NCBI GenBank assembly: GCA_036927565.1
Contig: JAYESD010000009.1
Location: forward strand, 166,306,929-166,370,928
Reading direction: 5' to 3'
Source of the DNA: Tuctoria greenei
Lineage: Eukaryota; Streptophyta; Magnoliopsida; Poales; Poaceae
DNA length: 64,000 bases
Position 1 is the stretch's first letter. Every line of letters starts with the position of its first letter. Both the position numbers and the translations under genes were made by a program. Below the pieces are notes generated by a model. It saw only the letters and a program-made list of their open reading frames with translations, was not told the DNA's origin and made no database searches. Below, one piece after another: positions 41,205 to 53,071 of the stretch.

Positions 41205-43547
41205 GCTGGCCTGGCCCGACCCGACACGGCAGACGACGGGAGTCACGAGCACGAGGCTTACTGCCCCCGAGGGCGGACAGAGACTCTGTCTTCTCGGGCA
41301 GTCAGTCTAGCGGGAGTAGACGGACTCAGTTGAGGTCCTCTTTACCAGAGCCGTCACAGTGTTCGCCGCAGGTAAATGATATCTAATTACAAAAATTATA
41401 CAAGTAATTCTTTATTAATAATACAAATCTTTAAAACTGTTAGGATGACTCTACGTTTGAGGACTCCGAGGCTACGGGTTCCTTGGAGGCACCTTTGGAG
41501 CCTACTTCTGAGGCTCCTTTGGAGCCTACTTCTGAGGCTCCTTTGGAGCCTACTTCAGAGGCTCCTTTTGAGCCTGCTGCGGAGGCGGGTTCGGAGGTTC
41601 CACAGCCACGACGTAGGAAGACGCACTACGTGGCTCCTCCTCCGGCTCCTGCAAATCCAGATGATCGGATTGTTATTCGTCCGGTTGGTGACAGGTAAGT
41701 AAATTTGTAACGAGTCAATATAGATATTCTTAGACTTAACTATATGTATTAATTGAGAATCATGTACCAGGTCTTGGTATGACTGTTCCTTCACGGGTCA
41801 GGGACACCACCAGCAGGTAAACGGTGTCCTTGGTCGTCTTGTCCGTTTGCACTACCCCGGTGTAGTGAACGGAGCTGCCGCTACTTCTTGGGACGATTAT
41901 GCTACGGCCCAGGACGTTGCCTACGGCAACCACCAGGAGGCTGTCTGGCACGACTTCATGGTAAGAATTAAGAATATTTGTATAGTAATAATCAATCTAT
42001 TATGGGTTATATACATTTACTTGTATGTTTCTTCTTCAGGCACGCTACCGTTTGGAGGACGAGGCGTCACAGTTGGATCAGGCACGTCTCGTCTTCCATA
42101 ACGTCTCAAGGAAGTGCGTGACGCAGTCACTCTCGACTGCTCGGATTCAAGCTACGAAGTCGTACTTCAAGCTGCATCCGGACGAGGGTGAGCCGGGGCA
42201 GTTCAGGGACGTGGCGGACAAGTACCTCACTGAGGCGCAATACTTAGAGGTACTGTATTTATTTTTACTTTGCTTTATTATCCGATTGTGATCAATGTTT
42301 TCATTCAGGTCAGCGTAGCGTGGCTGGACACTCGTCCGGACGCGTACCGTGCTTTGTGTGCCCGTTGGGCGAGCCAGGGCTTCCAGGACGTCTCTAAAAC
42401 CCGTCGCGAGTGTAGAGGGACGGACGGGAAACACCATTTGGGTGGGGACGGCTTCGTACGTCTTGCTAAACGGATGGTAAGTGTGATTCAAATTCTATTT
42501 AAGTGATTTTATAATACATCATTGTTCTAACATGTAACGATAGGAGCGTGAGACCGGTCGGGAGCCAGCACCTATGGAGGTGTGGGTGAGGGGTCATTTG
42601 GGAAGTGACCCGTCGCAGCCTGACCAGCTGTCTTCCCAGAAGTCGACTCAGCATGTGGTGAGTTATTTTGTAATGTTAATTGAATTGTCTTTAATTATTA
42701 ATGATATTGAGATTATGTTCCTCTATTTGCAGGCAAAGTACCGAGAGGAGGTGCAAAAGCTTCGAGGCGAGGGTTATGATTGGTTGGGCGCTCCTGTCGT
42801 CCTCGAAGCCGTTTATGGAAGCGGTGGCGGTAAACCTCACGGACGGTAAGTTTTGTTGTTTTCAGTTTACTATCATGAAGTTTGAGATATAAGATACTGA
42901 TAATCTTACTCCGTCGTGCAGGTTAGGCGTCCTCGATGGAGCGGTTGACTCGAGGCAGGCGCGAGCTTGCTCGAGAGCCTCTTCATCGCAGTATGCCGGC
43001 TCCAGCAGCAGCCACACAAGTCGAGATCTGGAGCTTCAGAGCGTTCGTGAGGAGCTCCAGAGGACGCAAGAAGCACTCAGGAGTAGGGACGAGGCGCTTC
43101 GGACTAGAGACGAGATGCAGGCTGCGGCGCTTCGGGCTAGAGACGAGTATCAAACCTCGTTCATGCTACAGTGGCAAGCTGCCATGCAGGTATGTTTTGA
43201 TAATTGTACATAACATTTTTAATATATAAATGACTTGTATAATGATTTCCTTTGTATTTGCAGGCTATAGCAGCAGGACAGCCTGCTGCCTTTCCGCAGT
43301 GGGCGCCGCCACCGATGGAGATGCCACCTATGCCGACGACGGGAGCAGAGGTACAAAAAGTCCTTAAGTTAGTTAAGTTTGTTCAAATTTAGTAAAATAT
43401 GCATTTTTGTACTCAACTTGCACTTGACAGGGATCGAGGACGCAGGCTCAAACTCCGTCGCCCCAAACTCCTGCTTTTGGACAAGGGCGGGAGGACGACT
43501 TTCTGAACTCCGATGGCAGCGGACGGGGTAGCGGCGGCGGCTCTTGA
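41205..43547 (+). CDS. TNPA-like protein of CACTA element (Transposase_24, Ptta/En/Spm type)
   Basis: Ten exons with GT-AG borders keep one frame: 41205-41371, 41444-41694, 41771-41960, 42040-42249, 42309-42476, 42544-42657, 42733-42845, 42922-43189, 43264-43350, 43431-43547 (stop 43545-43547). They give at least 560 codons. Domain order: S/R-rich start, EAPLEPTS repeats, a conserved core matching PF03004 (LHYPGVVNG, CARWASQGFQDVSKTRRECRG, HHLGGDGFVRLAKRM, VWVRGHLG), then a coiled region (ELQRTQEALRSRDEALRTRDEMQ) and a G/S-rich tail. Proteins of this type bind CACTA subterminal repeats. The initiator ATG and first exon were not found; a TATA box lies at 41015. No frame-breaking change was seen in the listed exons. 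Confidence 0.8.
41486..41581 (+). repeat. Four 24-bp tandem repeats in the TNPA-like gene
   Basis: Units GAGGCTCCTTTGGAGCCTACTTCT encode EAPLEPTS. The last unit is diverged. Each unit contains the inverted repeat AGGCTCC...GGAGCCT. Confidence 0.9.
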
Positions 43548-44094
43548 AATGATGGTAAGTAGTGGTTCTTCGCCTTTTCTTGAGTGTAGATGTAGCTTTA
43601 GATTTTTGTGCTTCAATACATGAGTCGAATGATGTCATAGAATTCAACTTTGTTCTTGAGTTTGCTAGACTTGATAGTCTTTTACTTATCTTCTTTACAT
43701 TTTGGGATGTTAGATATATGCATTTGTTAGGTAGTCTTTTACTTGGTCACACATCTTATTTATGTTTGCAAGATCCTTGAACTTTGACTCTATTACTCTC
43801 TTTGCCTCCATTAGCTCACCCTGATATAAGATGTTTTTCTTTGAATGTTGTTTTGCAAGGAAAGAAGGCAAAGTTCGGTCGGCGGCTACGAGGTTTCGAG
43901 AGTGTTTCTTGTGTATGCTTATGTAAACTTTGATGATTGTGGCTCCCGGACTGGTGAAGAGTTTATGTGTAGAGTTTATGTGCTTTTGTGTGTATTTCTG
44001 TCTTGCTGATCTGTATATTTGTATCCTGCTGCCTGTGTGATCTGGCCATCGAGCCAGTGTACTATTTTTAATTTTTTAAAAAAAATTAGAAATC

Positions 44095-44470
44095 TAATAG
44101 ACGACGGTTTTGCTGTACCGTCGTCTATTAGGACACTTATAGACGACGGTTTCTGTAAGGCCGTCGTCTACAAGTTCATCAATAGACGACGGTTCCCGCG
44201 GCACCGTCGTCTATTGGTTCAACAATAGACGACGGTTTCAACAGACCGTCGTCTATAACCTCCACCAGGTGCCACGTGGCCGTCTGTGGTTATTGACGAC
44301 GGCCAGTGAGCACCGTCGTCAATTATTTTATAGACGACGGTAACCGTCGTCTATAAGCTTATAGTTGACTAATAAACGTTGACGGCCGGAAACCGTCGTC
44401 TATAAGGAAAAACCGTCGTCTATTCTTTATAGACGACGGTTTTAGCTTATTGACGACGGTTTTCGGCCCT
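44095..44470 (+). repeat. Right subterminal repeats of CACTA
   Basis: About fifteen AGACGACGGTT or ACCGTCGTCTAT motifs in both orientations, mirroring the left end. Confidence 0.9.
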
Positions 44471-45212
44471 CGTCTATTATCGAGATTGTTGTAGTGTGGC
44501 CCACGCGCGCTCCTCATCCTCCTCCTCCTCCTCCTCCTCCTCGCGCATGAGTTCGTGTGAATTCGAGCCGAGCCTATATTTTATATTTCTGCAGAAAATT
44601 AAATTGGGCTTTGGCCTTTTGGGCTTCCGAATTTTTGGTGCTACTCGAGACAGAGTCCAAGTCATTAGAGACGAACGCGTTTACGACTGCGGAGTCAGTT
44701 CGGATTCAAATCCTCCGAATCGCATACGAACCACCTCCGTGGGACTCTATAAATACGGGTGTGCGCCGTACGGCAGATGACATCCCACGATCAGATCGTT
44801 TCACGTTCGCGTTCCTTGTGCCGCCGTCTAGTCTACTCCATCCCGAGCGCCGGCGTGCACCGACGATCGGGAGAGCAGGTCTCTGTAACCGCTCGTCCTT
44901 GCGATCCTGCACCGGGAGAGGGCGAATAAGGTTTTTAGGAAGCGCTCCGCGCGACTGCTCGCGTTCTTCACCATGGCTCGTCTACCGAGGAGATCGAGCG
45001 CTGCGGCTCAATGTCGTTACCAACGTCTGCAGCAGCTATTCGTCGTCGGATCTACAACAGTTCGTTCGGCTTCAAATCGGTACTCGTTATTTATCGTCAT
45101 GTCTGTTTGCTGATTGCTGCAGTTTTCTCGTGTTTTTCGGAAATTATTCAGTAAATTGCCTCCTATTTTCTAACAATTCAAAAACCTTATTAGGCAATTT
45201 CCTGAATTGAAC

Positions 45213-46081
45213 ATGATGACTCTAGCCGATGCACTGAGGTCGGAGAAATTCTCTGGCGTGCACTTCAAGAGGTGGCAAGTTAAGGCCACGCTCTGGCTCC
45301 AATCGCATAAGATCTTCTGGGTAACTGAGGACAGGCCTCAAGGTCCTTTGTTCGTTGAAGAACAGACAAAGTTCGAGAAGCCAATTCTGCCCCGAGAGGA
45401 TGCATCTTAAGTGTTCTTGATAATAAACTATGTGATGTCTATCTGACAGTCACAGATGGGAAGGAGCTCTGGGATGCACTTAACGCTAAGTATGGTGCAG
45501 CCAATGCAGGCGGTGAACTGTATATCATGGAAAATTTTCATGACTACAAGATGGTTTACAACCGTCCTGTAGTTGAACAAGCTCATGAAATACAGTGCCT
45601 TGCGAGAGAGCTCAATCTCCTTAAGTGTCCTTTACCCGACAAGTTTGTGGCTGGGTGCATTATTGCAAAGTTACCTCCATCATGGGGGAACTTCGCCACA
45701 GCTCTCAAACACAAGAGACAGGAAATATCAGTTGAAAACCTGATAGCATCTCTTGATGTTGAGGAGAAGGCTCGGGATAAGGACGCTAGTGAGAAAGGAG
45801 GCGAGGGTCAATCTAGCGCCAATGCTAATATGGTGCAGAAACCCAATGTCAAGAACAAAGGGAACAAGTCTCTATTCAAGCCAAACAAAACTACTGCTTT
45901 CAAGAAGAAGAAGTCAAACAAAGCCAATGATGGCTGCTGCTACACCTGTGGGGAGCAGGGACATATTTCCAAGAACTGTCCTGAGAGGGCAGATCGCAAA
46001 GGGAAAAAGAATGTCAACATCGTGACATCCAGCAATGCAGATGGGTACGGTAATTCCTTCACTATTCTTTCTGTTTCTTAA
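45213..46081 (+). pseudogene. gag: gag of copia element E8, frameshifted
   Basis: The N-terminal frame starts at ATG 45213 (MMTLADALRSEKFSGVHFKRW) and stops at 45408-45410. The rest is in another frame (VTDGKELWDALNAKYGAANAG, then a UBN2-type core and a CCHC knuckle CYTCGEQGHISKNCP at about 45938-45982) ending in TAA at 46079-46081. This Gag belongs to a different copia lineage from E1 and E2: shorter, with no coiled-coil tail. It would have joined pol in the same frame. Confidence 0.85.
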
Positions 46082-49054
46082 ACACCATCTTGGTAGTTTG
46101 ATACAGGTGCTAATGTTCATGTATGTTCTGACATGTCCATGTTTACTTCTTACCAGTTCGTTCGGGATTCCGCCGTCCTAATGGGGAATGGGTCACATGC
46201 TTCTGTTCGTGGTGTTGGCACGGTCGATCTGAAGTTCACTTCGGGAAAGATTGTCCAGCTGAAGAACGTGCAGCATGTCCCTACTATGAACAAGAATCTT
46301 GTTAGCGGTACCTTTCTATGCAGAGATGGGTTTAAAGTAGTTTTAGAGTCCAATAAAATAGTTGTGTCTAACCATGGACAATTTAGTGGTAAAGGCTATG
46401 AATGCGGAGGCCTGTTCCGCTTTTCTCTTTCGGAGTTTAATAATAAGGTAGTAAACCATATTTATGGCGGTATTAATGATGATGCAAGTGTTTGGCATTC
46501 TCGTTTATGTCACGTTAATTTTGGTTTAATGAATCGGCTATCTAGTCTCAAATTAATTCCGGAATTCACCATTGTCAAAGGTTCTAAGTGTCATAGTTGT
46601 GTGCAGTCAAATCAACCTCGAAAGCCTCACAAGGCAGCCAAGGAGAGAAACTTGGCACCATTAGAACTCATACATTATGATCTATGCGAGATGAATGGTG
46701 TGTTAACAAAAGGTGGAAAGAAATATTTTATGACATTAATAGACGATTCTACTAGATTCTGTTATGTTTACTTGTTGCAAACTAAAGATGAAGCTTTACA
46801 CTACTTTAAAATCTATAAATCCGAAGTAGAAACTCAATTAGAGAGAAAGATCAGACGGCTTAGGTCAGATCATGGTGGTGAGTATTTTCCCAAAATATTT
46901 GATGATTTTTGTGCGAAACACGGTATTATACATGAGAGGACGCCTCCCTATTCACCCCAATCAAACGGGGTAGCTGAGAGGAAAAACCGCACAATGTGTG
47001 ACTTGGTGAATGCCATGTTAGACACGTCCAGTTTATCTAAGGCATGGTGAGGGGAGGCTCTATTGACTTCATGTCATGTCCTAAACTGCGTTCCAAACAA
47101 GAATAAAGAGAAAACCCCCTATGAGAAGTGGGTTGGGAGAAAACCATCACTATCATACTTGCGCACTTGGGGATGTTTGGCAAAGGTCAATGTTCCAATT
47201 ACCAAGAAACGCAAGCTGGGACCAAAGACAGTGGATTGTGTCTTTCTAGGCTATGCTCATTGGAGCATCACATATTTTTAGTAGTCAAATCTGAAGTACC
47301 TGATATGCATGTTGATACTATATGGAATCTCGTGATGCAACATTTTTTGAGAATATTTTTTCTATGAAAGATATGCATAGCACTGCTAGGATCTCTTCTG
47401 AAATTTGTCCTGAATCCACCACAACTAGCGAGTTTCTTGATACACCGTTTGAGAATATCCCAGAGGAGGAACACAATGAAATAACTTAGTCGAGTAAGAG
47501 ATCACGGATTGCAAAATCCTTCGGTGATGATTTCATTGTGTACCTTGTGGACGATACTCCTAGATCCATAGCAGAGGCGTATGCATCACCTGATGCAGAT
47601 GACTGGAAAGAAGCAGTTCATAGTGACATGGACTCAATTCTTTCCAATGGAACCTGGGAGTTAACTGAATGGCCACACGGGTGCAAACCAGTAGGCTACA
47701 AGTGGGTGTTCAAGAAGAAGCTCAGGCCTGGCGGTACTATTGAAAAGTACAAGGCGAGACTAGTTGCAAAGGGATATACTCAAAAGGAAGGTGAAGACTA
47801 TTTTGACACCTATTCACGTGTCGCCAGAATGACGACAATTCGTGTACTACTTTCTTTGGCTGCCTCTTATGGTCTAATCATCCATCCAGACAGCTTTCCT
47901 GAACGGAGAGTTGGAAGAGGAGATTTATATGGAACAACGTGATGGGTTCGTAGTAAAAGGTGAAGAGACAAAGGTGTGCAAATTGTTGAAATCCTTGTAT
48001 GGCCTGAAACAAGCACCTAAGCAATGGCATGAGAAGTTCGATAGTACTTTGACGTTTGCGGGCTTTGTCATTAATGAGGCTAATCGGTGTGTGTACTATC
48101 GCCATGGTGGGGGCGATAGCATTATATTATGCTTGTATGTAGATGATATACTCATTTTTGGTACAAGCATTAATATAATTTCTGAGGTCAAGTCTTTTCT
48201 ATCAAAGTGTTTTGATATGAAAGATCTGGTAGAAGCTAATGTTATATTGAACATTAAGTTGAATAAGGATGAGAGTGGAATTACTTTATGTCAATCCCAC
48301 TATGTTGAGAAAATCTTGAGCCGGTTCGACTTTATAGATAGCAAGATTTCTCCAACGCCTTATGATCCCAGCGTGATACTTAGAAAGAACAAGAAAGAGT
48401 CAAGAGATCAACTCAGATATTCTCAGATGATCGGTTCACTCATGTACTTAGCTAGCGCAACCCGTCCTGATATCTCGTTTGCTGTGAGCAAACTGAGCAG
48501 GTTCATGTCAAACCCGGGTACAGATCATTGGCATGCACTTGAAAGGGTTATGCGCTACTTGAGAGGTACAATGAGCTATGGAATTCACTATACTGGGCAT
48601 CCGGCCGTGCCTGAGGGTTATAGTGATTCGAACTGGATCTCTGATGTTGATGAACTCTATACCACGAGTGGATATGTGTTCACTCTAGTTGGTGGCGCTA
48701 TATCATGGAGTTCTTGCAAACAGACCATTTTGACGAGGTCAACCATGGAAGCAGAACTCACTGCTTTAGAGACAGCCACTGCAGAGGCAGAATGGCTGCG
48801 AGAGCTCTTGATGGATTTGCCTATAGTTGAGAAACCTTTGTCGGCAATCCTTATGAACTGTGACAATCAGACGGTGATTGCCAAAGTGACCAGTTCTAAG
48901 GATAATGCAAAATCTTAAAATCTGTCAGGAAAATGAGAAACTCCGGAGTTATTACTGAAAAACCTGGCAGATCTCTTTACGAAGGGTCTATCACGTAATG
49001 TGATAGAAAGTGCATCGAGAGAGATGGGTTTGAGACGCATTGATGTGACACCAT
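46082..49054 (+). pseudogene. pol: pol of copia element E8, several breaks
   Basis: Protease (FDTGANVHVC, about 46099), GAG-pre-integrase (VWHSRLCHVNFGLMNRL), integrase (LIHYDLCEMNG, DDSTRFCYVYLLQTK, RSDHGGEYFP, PYSPQSNGVAERKNRT; to about 47045), RT (WKEAVHSDMDSILSNGTWEL, YKARLVAKGYTQKEG, KSLYGLKQAPKQWHEKF, LYVDDILIFG) and RNase H (YSDSNWISD, GGAISWSSCKQTIL, STMEAELTALETATAEAEWL, DLFTKGLSRNV). Breaks: stops at 46094-46096, 47048-47050 and 47279-47281, frame changes near 47360-47500, a small deletion near 47890 in the RT catalytic region, and degraded sequence after 48918. Confidence 0.88.
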
Positions 49055-49605
49055 AGTAGTAACCCAACCTATGTGATCGGAGATCCCGTGAATTAGGACA
49101 TGGGAAAACAAGCTAGTGGTTCACCGAGGAGAGTACTTCCTTTATACCCTCTCTATAGGAAGATGCACACTTGTACTCTCAAACTGTAAGGTAGGTTGGC
49201 GAATTGCCTTAATGTGTTTTCTGTTGGCTATGTGTAGCAAAGATGTCGGCCTACAGGGCAGTCTTGAAGAAAACACACCTATATGAGCTCCGACTTTCTA
49301 ACGTCGCAGTCTGTGGGATTTGGGTGATCTCTGGAAAGCTCATGAAAGAGACCAGGGAGTACGACGCATATGCTCCACCCGCGGGGTAGACTACTGGCAT
49401 TCAAGTACTGGTAAAGGTCTTTGGGTGAAGTCAGTTCACACAAAACTTGCAATTCAAGGCGTAGTCCATTGTTCAAGTTGTGACCTGATAAAACTTGAGG
49501 ATCTAGGTAGAAGTTCAACTTACGGTCTCTGCCGAAAACACTAGTATATCAAACAAGGAACGAGAATGACCTCTCTCCTAATGGCTTTGAGATCTGGTGG
49601 GGGAT
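49055..49605 (+). other. E8 3' untranslated region and PPT
   Basis: No coding frame. GGTGGGGGAT at about 49597-49605 precedes the LTR as polypurine tract. Confidence 0.65.
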
Positions 49606-50541
49606 TGTTGGAATTAATGGGTTTGGCCCAATACTAATTCAGAAATAAATCCTAGAAAATATCAAAGACCCATTAGGGCAAGAGGGAGTGGTGCTAAGTG
49701 TTTAGTCCCACATGGGAAGTGAAAGTGGAGCAACCCCGACATATAAGGGAGGTTGCTCTTCCACTCCTTGAGTGAGAGAGAAAAGAGGAAGAGAGGGGTG
49801 GCCCACGCACGCTCCTCCTCCTCCTCCTCGCTCGCTCGCCTCGCCACGCCACGCCACGCCACGCCTCGCCTCGCCTTGCCTCGCCCCGCCCCGCACACGC
49901 GTGCGCGTGTTCATGTGAATTCGAGCCTCGAGCTTAGCCCATATTTTATATTTTTGCAGAAAATTAAATTGGACTTTGGGTTTTTGGGCTTCCGAATTTT
50001 TAGGGCTACTCGAGACAGAGTCCAAGTCGTTAAAGACGGACGCGTTTACGACTGCGGAGCCAGTTCGGATCCAGATCCTCCGAATCGCATATGAACCGCC
50101 TCCGTGGGACTCTATAAATACGGGCGTGCGCCGTACGGCAGATGACATCCCACGATCAGATCGTTCCCACGTTCGCGTTCCTTGCGCTGCCGTCTAGTCT
50201 ACTCCATCCCGAGCGCCGGCGTGCACCGACGATCGGGAGAGCAGGTCTTCGGAACCGCTCGCCCTTGCGATCCTACACCGGGAGAGGGCGAATAAGGTTT
50301 TTGAGAAGCGCTCCACGCGACTGCTCGCGTTCTTTACCACGGCTCGTCTACCGAGCAAATCGAGCGCTGCGGCTCAACGTCGTCACCAACATCTGCAGCG
50401 GCTGTTCGCCGTCGGATCTACGACAGTTCGTTCGGCTTCAAATCGGTACGTGTTATTTCTCGTCCCGTCTGTTTTCCTATCGCTACAGTTTTCTCGTGTT
50501 TTTCCGGAATTATTCAATAAATTGTCTCCTATTTTCTAACA
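49606..50541 (+). mobile_element. 3' LTR of E8
   Basis: 936 bp, TGTTGG to TAACA. TATAAATA at 50113-50120. It carries the pre-insertion site of the CACTA and a (GCCTC)n-like GC-rich variant at 49835-49900 where the 5' LTR has (CTC)n. Confidence 0.92.
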
Positions 50542-50546
50542 GCCGC

Positions 50547-50990
50547 AATCATGAATCAAAGAAGTACCTGACTGACTGAACAAGGCATCACCTGTCACTC
50601 CTTGTAGTATTGCATAGTGATTGATAGATGCTGGATCCATCACCGCGACACCACAGCCTTGCCCTCAAGGCGACTCCTTACCGCACCCAGTCACCCTGGA
50701 GGCAGCATCACAGCCCCGCCTCGAGTGTCGATTCAAGCGTCGGGTGTTGGGGCGCGCAACGGCCAGGGATCGGGCGGAGACGTCGTCGACTTGGGACCGC
50801 GCGGGGGTGGTGGACGTGGACGTGGGGACGACGTCGAGCGCGCATCGCCTGGAGGCTGGCGGCGGCGTCGAGCTCTGCAGCGCTTGAAACTTCCGGACGG
50901 GGGGGAGGGAAAGAGTACGGATGGGAAAAGCGCTACGCTTAAAATGAGACCCATGTTTTAGTCCGCGATCCAGATAACGACGGGTGTGAG
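50547..50990 (+). other. GC-rich flank of E8, possible gene fragment
   Basis: GC-rich and open in several frames. On the minus strand a S/T/A/R-rich frame runs to a good donor-like site GTAAGGAG (about 50673-50680), which could be a 5' exon or a captured fragment. No family is recognised, so it is not called as a gene. Confidence 0.3.
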
Positions 50991-50994
50991 GTCA

Positions 50995-51216
50995 GTATAT
51001 GGGCCGAAATTACGACGATCCTATTAAATTACGACGGTCCGGAAATGATCAAGTGTTGTTTGTGATGGGTCAGTTAACCGTAGTAAATAACCAGTTTATT
51101 TACGACGGCTCAGATCAACTTTGTAAGTAACATGTTATTTACGACGACAATTTTAGCCATCGTAAATACAATGGTTTTTCCATTTGCCGTTGTAAATGTG
51201 ATATTTTCGTGTAGTG
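50995..51216 (+). mobile_element. CACTA-like right-end remnant
   Basis: Inverted and direct TTTACGACGG/CCGTAGTAAAT motifs end in TATTTTCGTGTAGTG at 51216, whose complement starts CACTACACGAAAATA. No left end in the flank. Remnant. Confidence 0.5.
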
Positions 51217-51922
51217 GATGTGTAGGTGAAGCTTTATTTTGTATAGAGAGTGGTCTGAAGTTTTTTTTTTTGGTAAGGCTACGATTTCTTCATTTGTACG
51301 GGCTGACTTGATGCTTTGAGTGATTACTAGCAATATTGAAGTCAATATCTTATTTCTGTTTCTTTCGTGTATCCTTATAGATGTTTCTTCTATGTTATAA
51401 GAGAGAGCAGCAAATTCGTGGATGGTGGCTTAATTAGCACATGTTATATATGGTCACATTTGAATAGATACTTGCCTGTTCCTTTTTATTTGTTCCTGAT
51501 TAGTTCAACATAAAATAAAAAGAAACACGGAGAGTACTTTCGAAACCATGATCATTTATAATTAAATGTTGGCCGGAGAACAAAATGCCACTGAGCAGTT
51601 GTTATAGTGATGCCTAGACAATATTTAGTTCTTAGATGTCTTTCAAGTATCCTTTGCTGGTGCTATACATGGTTATTTTTGCACAATGAGAAGTAGCTAA
51701 GTTGGTGGATGTGGTTTAATTAGCACATATATATTATGCCCAAATTTGCAAAAAAAAAAAAAACTTTAGAAACCATGGTTGTTTATAATTAAATTGTGGC
51801 CGGCCGGGAGAACAAAACGGCACTGAGATCTACAATTTTATAATGTAGGATCAGTGTCCTTTCTTCCCTTTCCAACAATTTCTTCAATGATCTCGATTAC
51901 ACACAAATGAAGTATTAATTGA
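51217..51922 (+). other. AT-rich DNA with an internal duplication
   Basis: No coding frame. Two diverged copies of a segment (about 51418-51600 and 51700-51830) share GTGGATG...TTAATTAGCACAT and GAAACCATG...TTTATAATTAAA...GGCCGG...GAACAAAA. Confidence 0.5.
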
Positions 51923-53071
51923 ATGTGTGAGCATCGAATTTATTCATTTAAACATTTTGTGAAGTTTGAAAAGAACCGAAGGCTCCCACACGTCATGGAT
52001 AAGTGGAAGTTCCTTATCTCTGTTTTAACTGAGAAACTGGTTCAAACTCAATACCTCAAGACACAAATCGAGATGCACTACCACTACGACGTTCGAGACA
52101 ACTTCTTCACTGATGAGAGTATCCCTCGGTTCAGTCACTACCGAGCTCCAGCTCCAGGGGACCGCCGCTTTGGCCGTCCTGTCGAGCGTCAGGTCAGGAC
52201 GATACTTTCCGAGGAGGACTGGTCTGACCTAGAGAAGGAGGATGAGAGGCTAGCTGAGGCAGAGGCTCAGGGAGGAGACCTTCAGCACGTCTGGTCCGAG
52301 AGCAACACAGACGACAGCGTCGAGGAGTACTTCCCTCCTCCTCCTCCGTCACCGAGGCAGCACGACGCGGAGGCGGGAGGCTCAGCTGCTCCACCACCGA
52401 CACCACCTCCTATGTCCGAGGCGCAGGTGTCACAGCCATCAGAGCTGTCGTCACTTCTTCAGCAGATGATAGAGCAGCAGTGCCAGGACAGACTAGCGGC
52501 TGAGCAGGCCAGAGCAGAGCAGGTTGCTCATCTAGCACAGCTTCAGAGGCAGCAGCAGGAGTTGCAGCTAGAGATCGCCCGTCAGAGGCGAGAGGATACG
52601 GACCGGTTCACAAACTTGGTCCATCAGATGCACCGCCGTACCATCAACCAGCAGCAGTAGACTCAGCAGGCCATGATGGGGATCCTGGGGTTGATCACCA
52701 ACCTCTACACTCAGACCGGGATCGCCCTTCCACCTCAGCAGCCTGGACTGGGACTGGCTCCAGGTGCAGCTCAGGTGCCTGCTACACCGATTCCTTCTAT
52801 CAGCATGTCACCTCTTCTGGCACCCAGCGCACCGATCCACTCTCCTCTGCCAGCGACGACTCTGTTCCAGCAGACGCCGACATATGTGGTCAGTGCTCAG
52901 ATCCCTCCAGCTCCAGCTCCACCGGCGCCTCCTGTACCAGCTTCCCCCTCTATAGCACCGACAGCGGACCCCCCAGCTCCCTCCACTCCAGCAGCAGCGA
53001 CAGCCGACTCCAGCTCCGACGACAGCGACGGTGACCAGTTCGTCATCGCCCCTAGCACTCAGGGTTTGTAG
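51923..53071 (+). pseudogene. Third ORF (C-terminal part) of SIRE-like element E6
   Basis: The frame is open from 51923, interrupted only by TAG at 52658-52660, and ends at 53071. Features: basic/aromatic start (WKFLISVLTEKLVQTQYLK), acidic P-rich middle (SEEDWSDLEKEDERLAEAEA, proline run), Q/E/A/R-rich coiled coil (about 52440-52650), then a P/A-rich tail ending in an acidic S/D patch. By position (before the TTTTTGGTGTCTTGATGCCAA block and the PPT) it corresponds to the E2 ORF ending at 19172. The N-terminal part is missing at the left truncation near 51920. Confidence 0.6.

Larger units (their letters stand above)
39467..44496 (+). mobile_element. CACTA (En/Spm-type) DNA transposon
   Basis: Ends CACTACAGGAAACACG... 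and ...ATTGTTGTAGTG with a 3-bp duplication TGG (39464-39466, 44497-44499). Both subterminal regions hold many direct and inverted copies of AATAGACGACGG. 5030 bp. The only recognised gene is TNPA-like (41205-43547); no TNP2/Transposase_21 domain was found, so it probably depends on another element for its main transposase. Confidence 0.95.
39271..45175 (+). mobile_element. 5' LTR of E8, interrupted by CACTA
   Basis: The LTR sequence is 39271-39466 plus 44500-45175. The 3' LTR carries the uninterrupted sequence GGGGTGGCCCACGC at about 49796-49809, so it records the empty site. TATAAATA at 44748-44755. Confidence 0.9.
39271..50541 (+). mobile_element. Copia element E8 with two LTRs
   Basis: LTRs start TGTTGGAATTAAT and end TTTTCTAACA (39271-45175 including a CACTA insertion; 49606-50541). 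The flanking pentamers GTCGC (39266-39270) and GCCGC (50542-50546) differ at one base, consistent with an old target duplication. The element is about 6.2 kb without the CACTA. gag and pol are broken, and the LTRs differ at many positions, so it is older than E2. Confidence 0.92.

Noticed and set aside
50617..50961. Three overlapping plus-strand frames of about 90-115 codons
   Set aside because: Low-complexity R/G-rich translations; the minus strand with a donor-like site is at least as plausible. Left unassigned.
38921..51216. TTGTAGTG near 38931 and GTGTAGTG at 51216 as two ends of one CACTA element around E8
   Set aside because: Both ends point the same way; a CACTA needs inverted ends, and no CACTA start is seen at the left.
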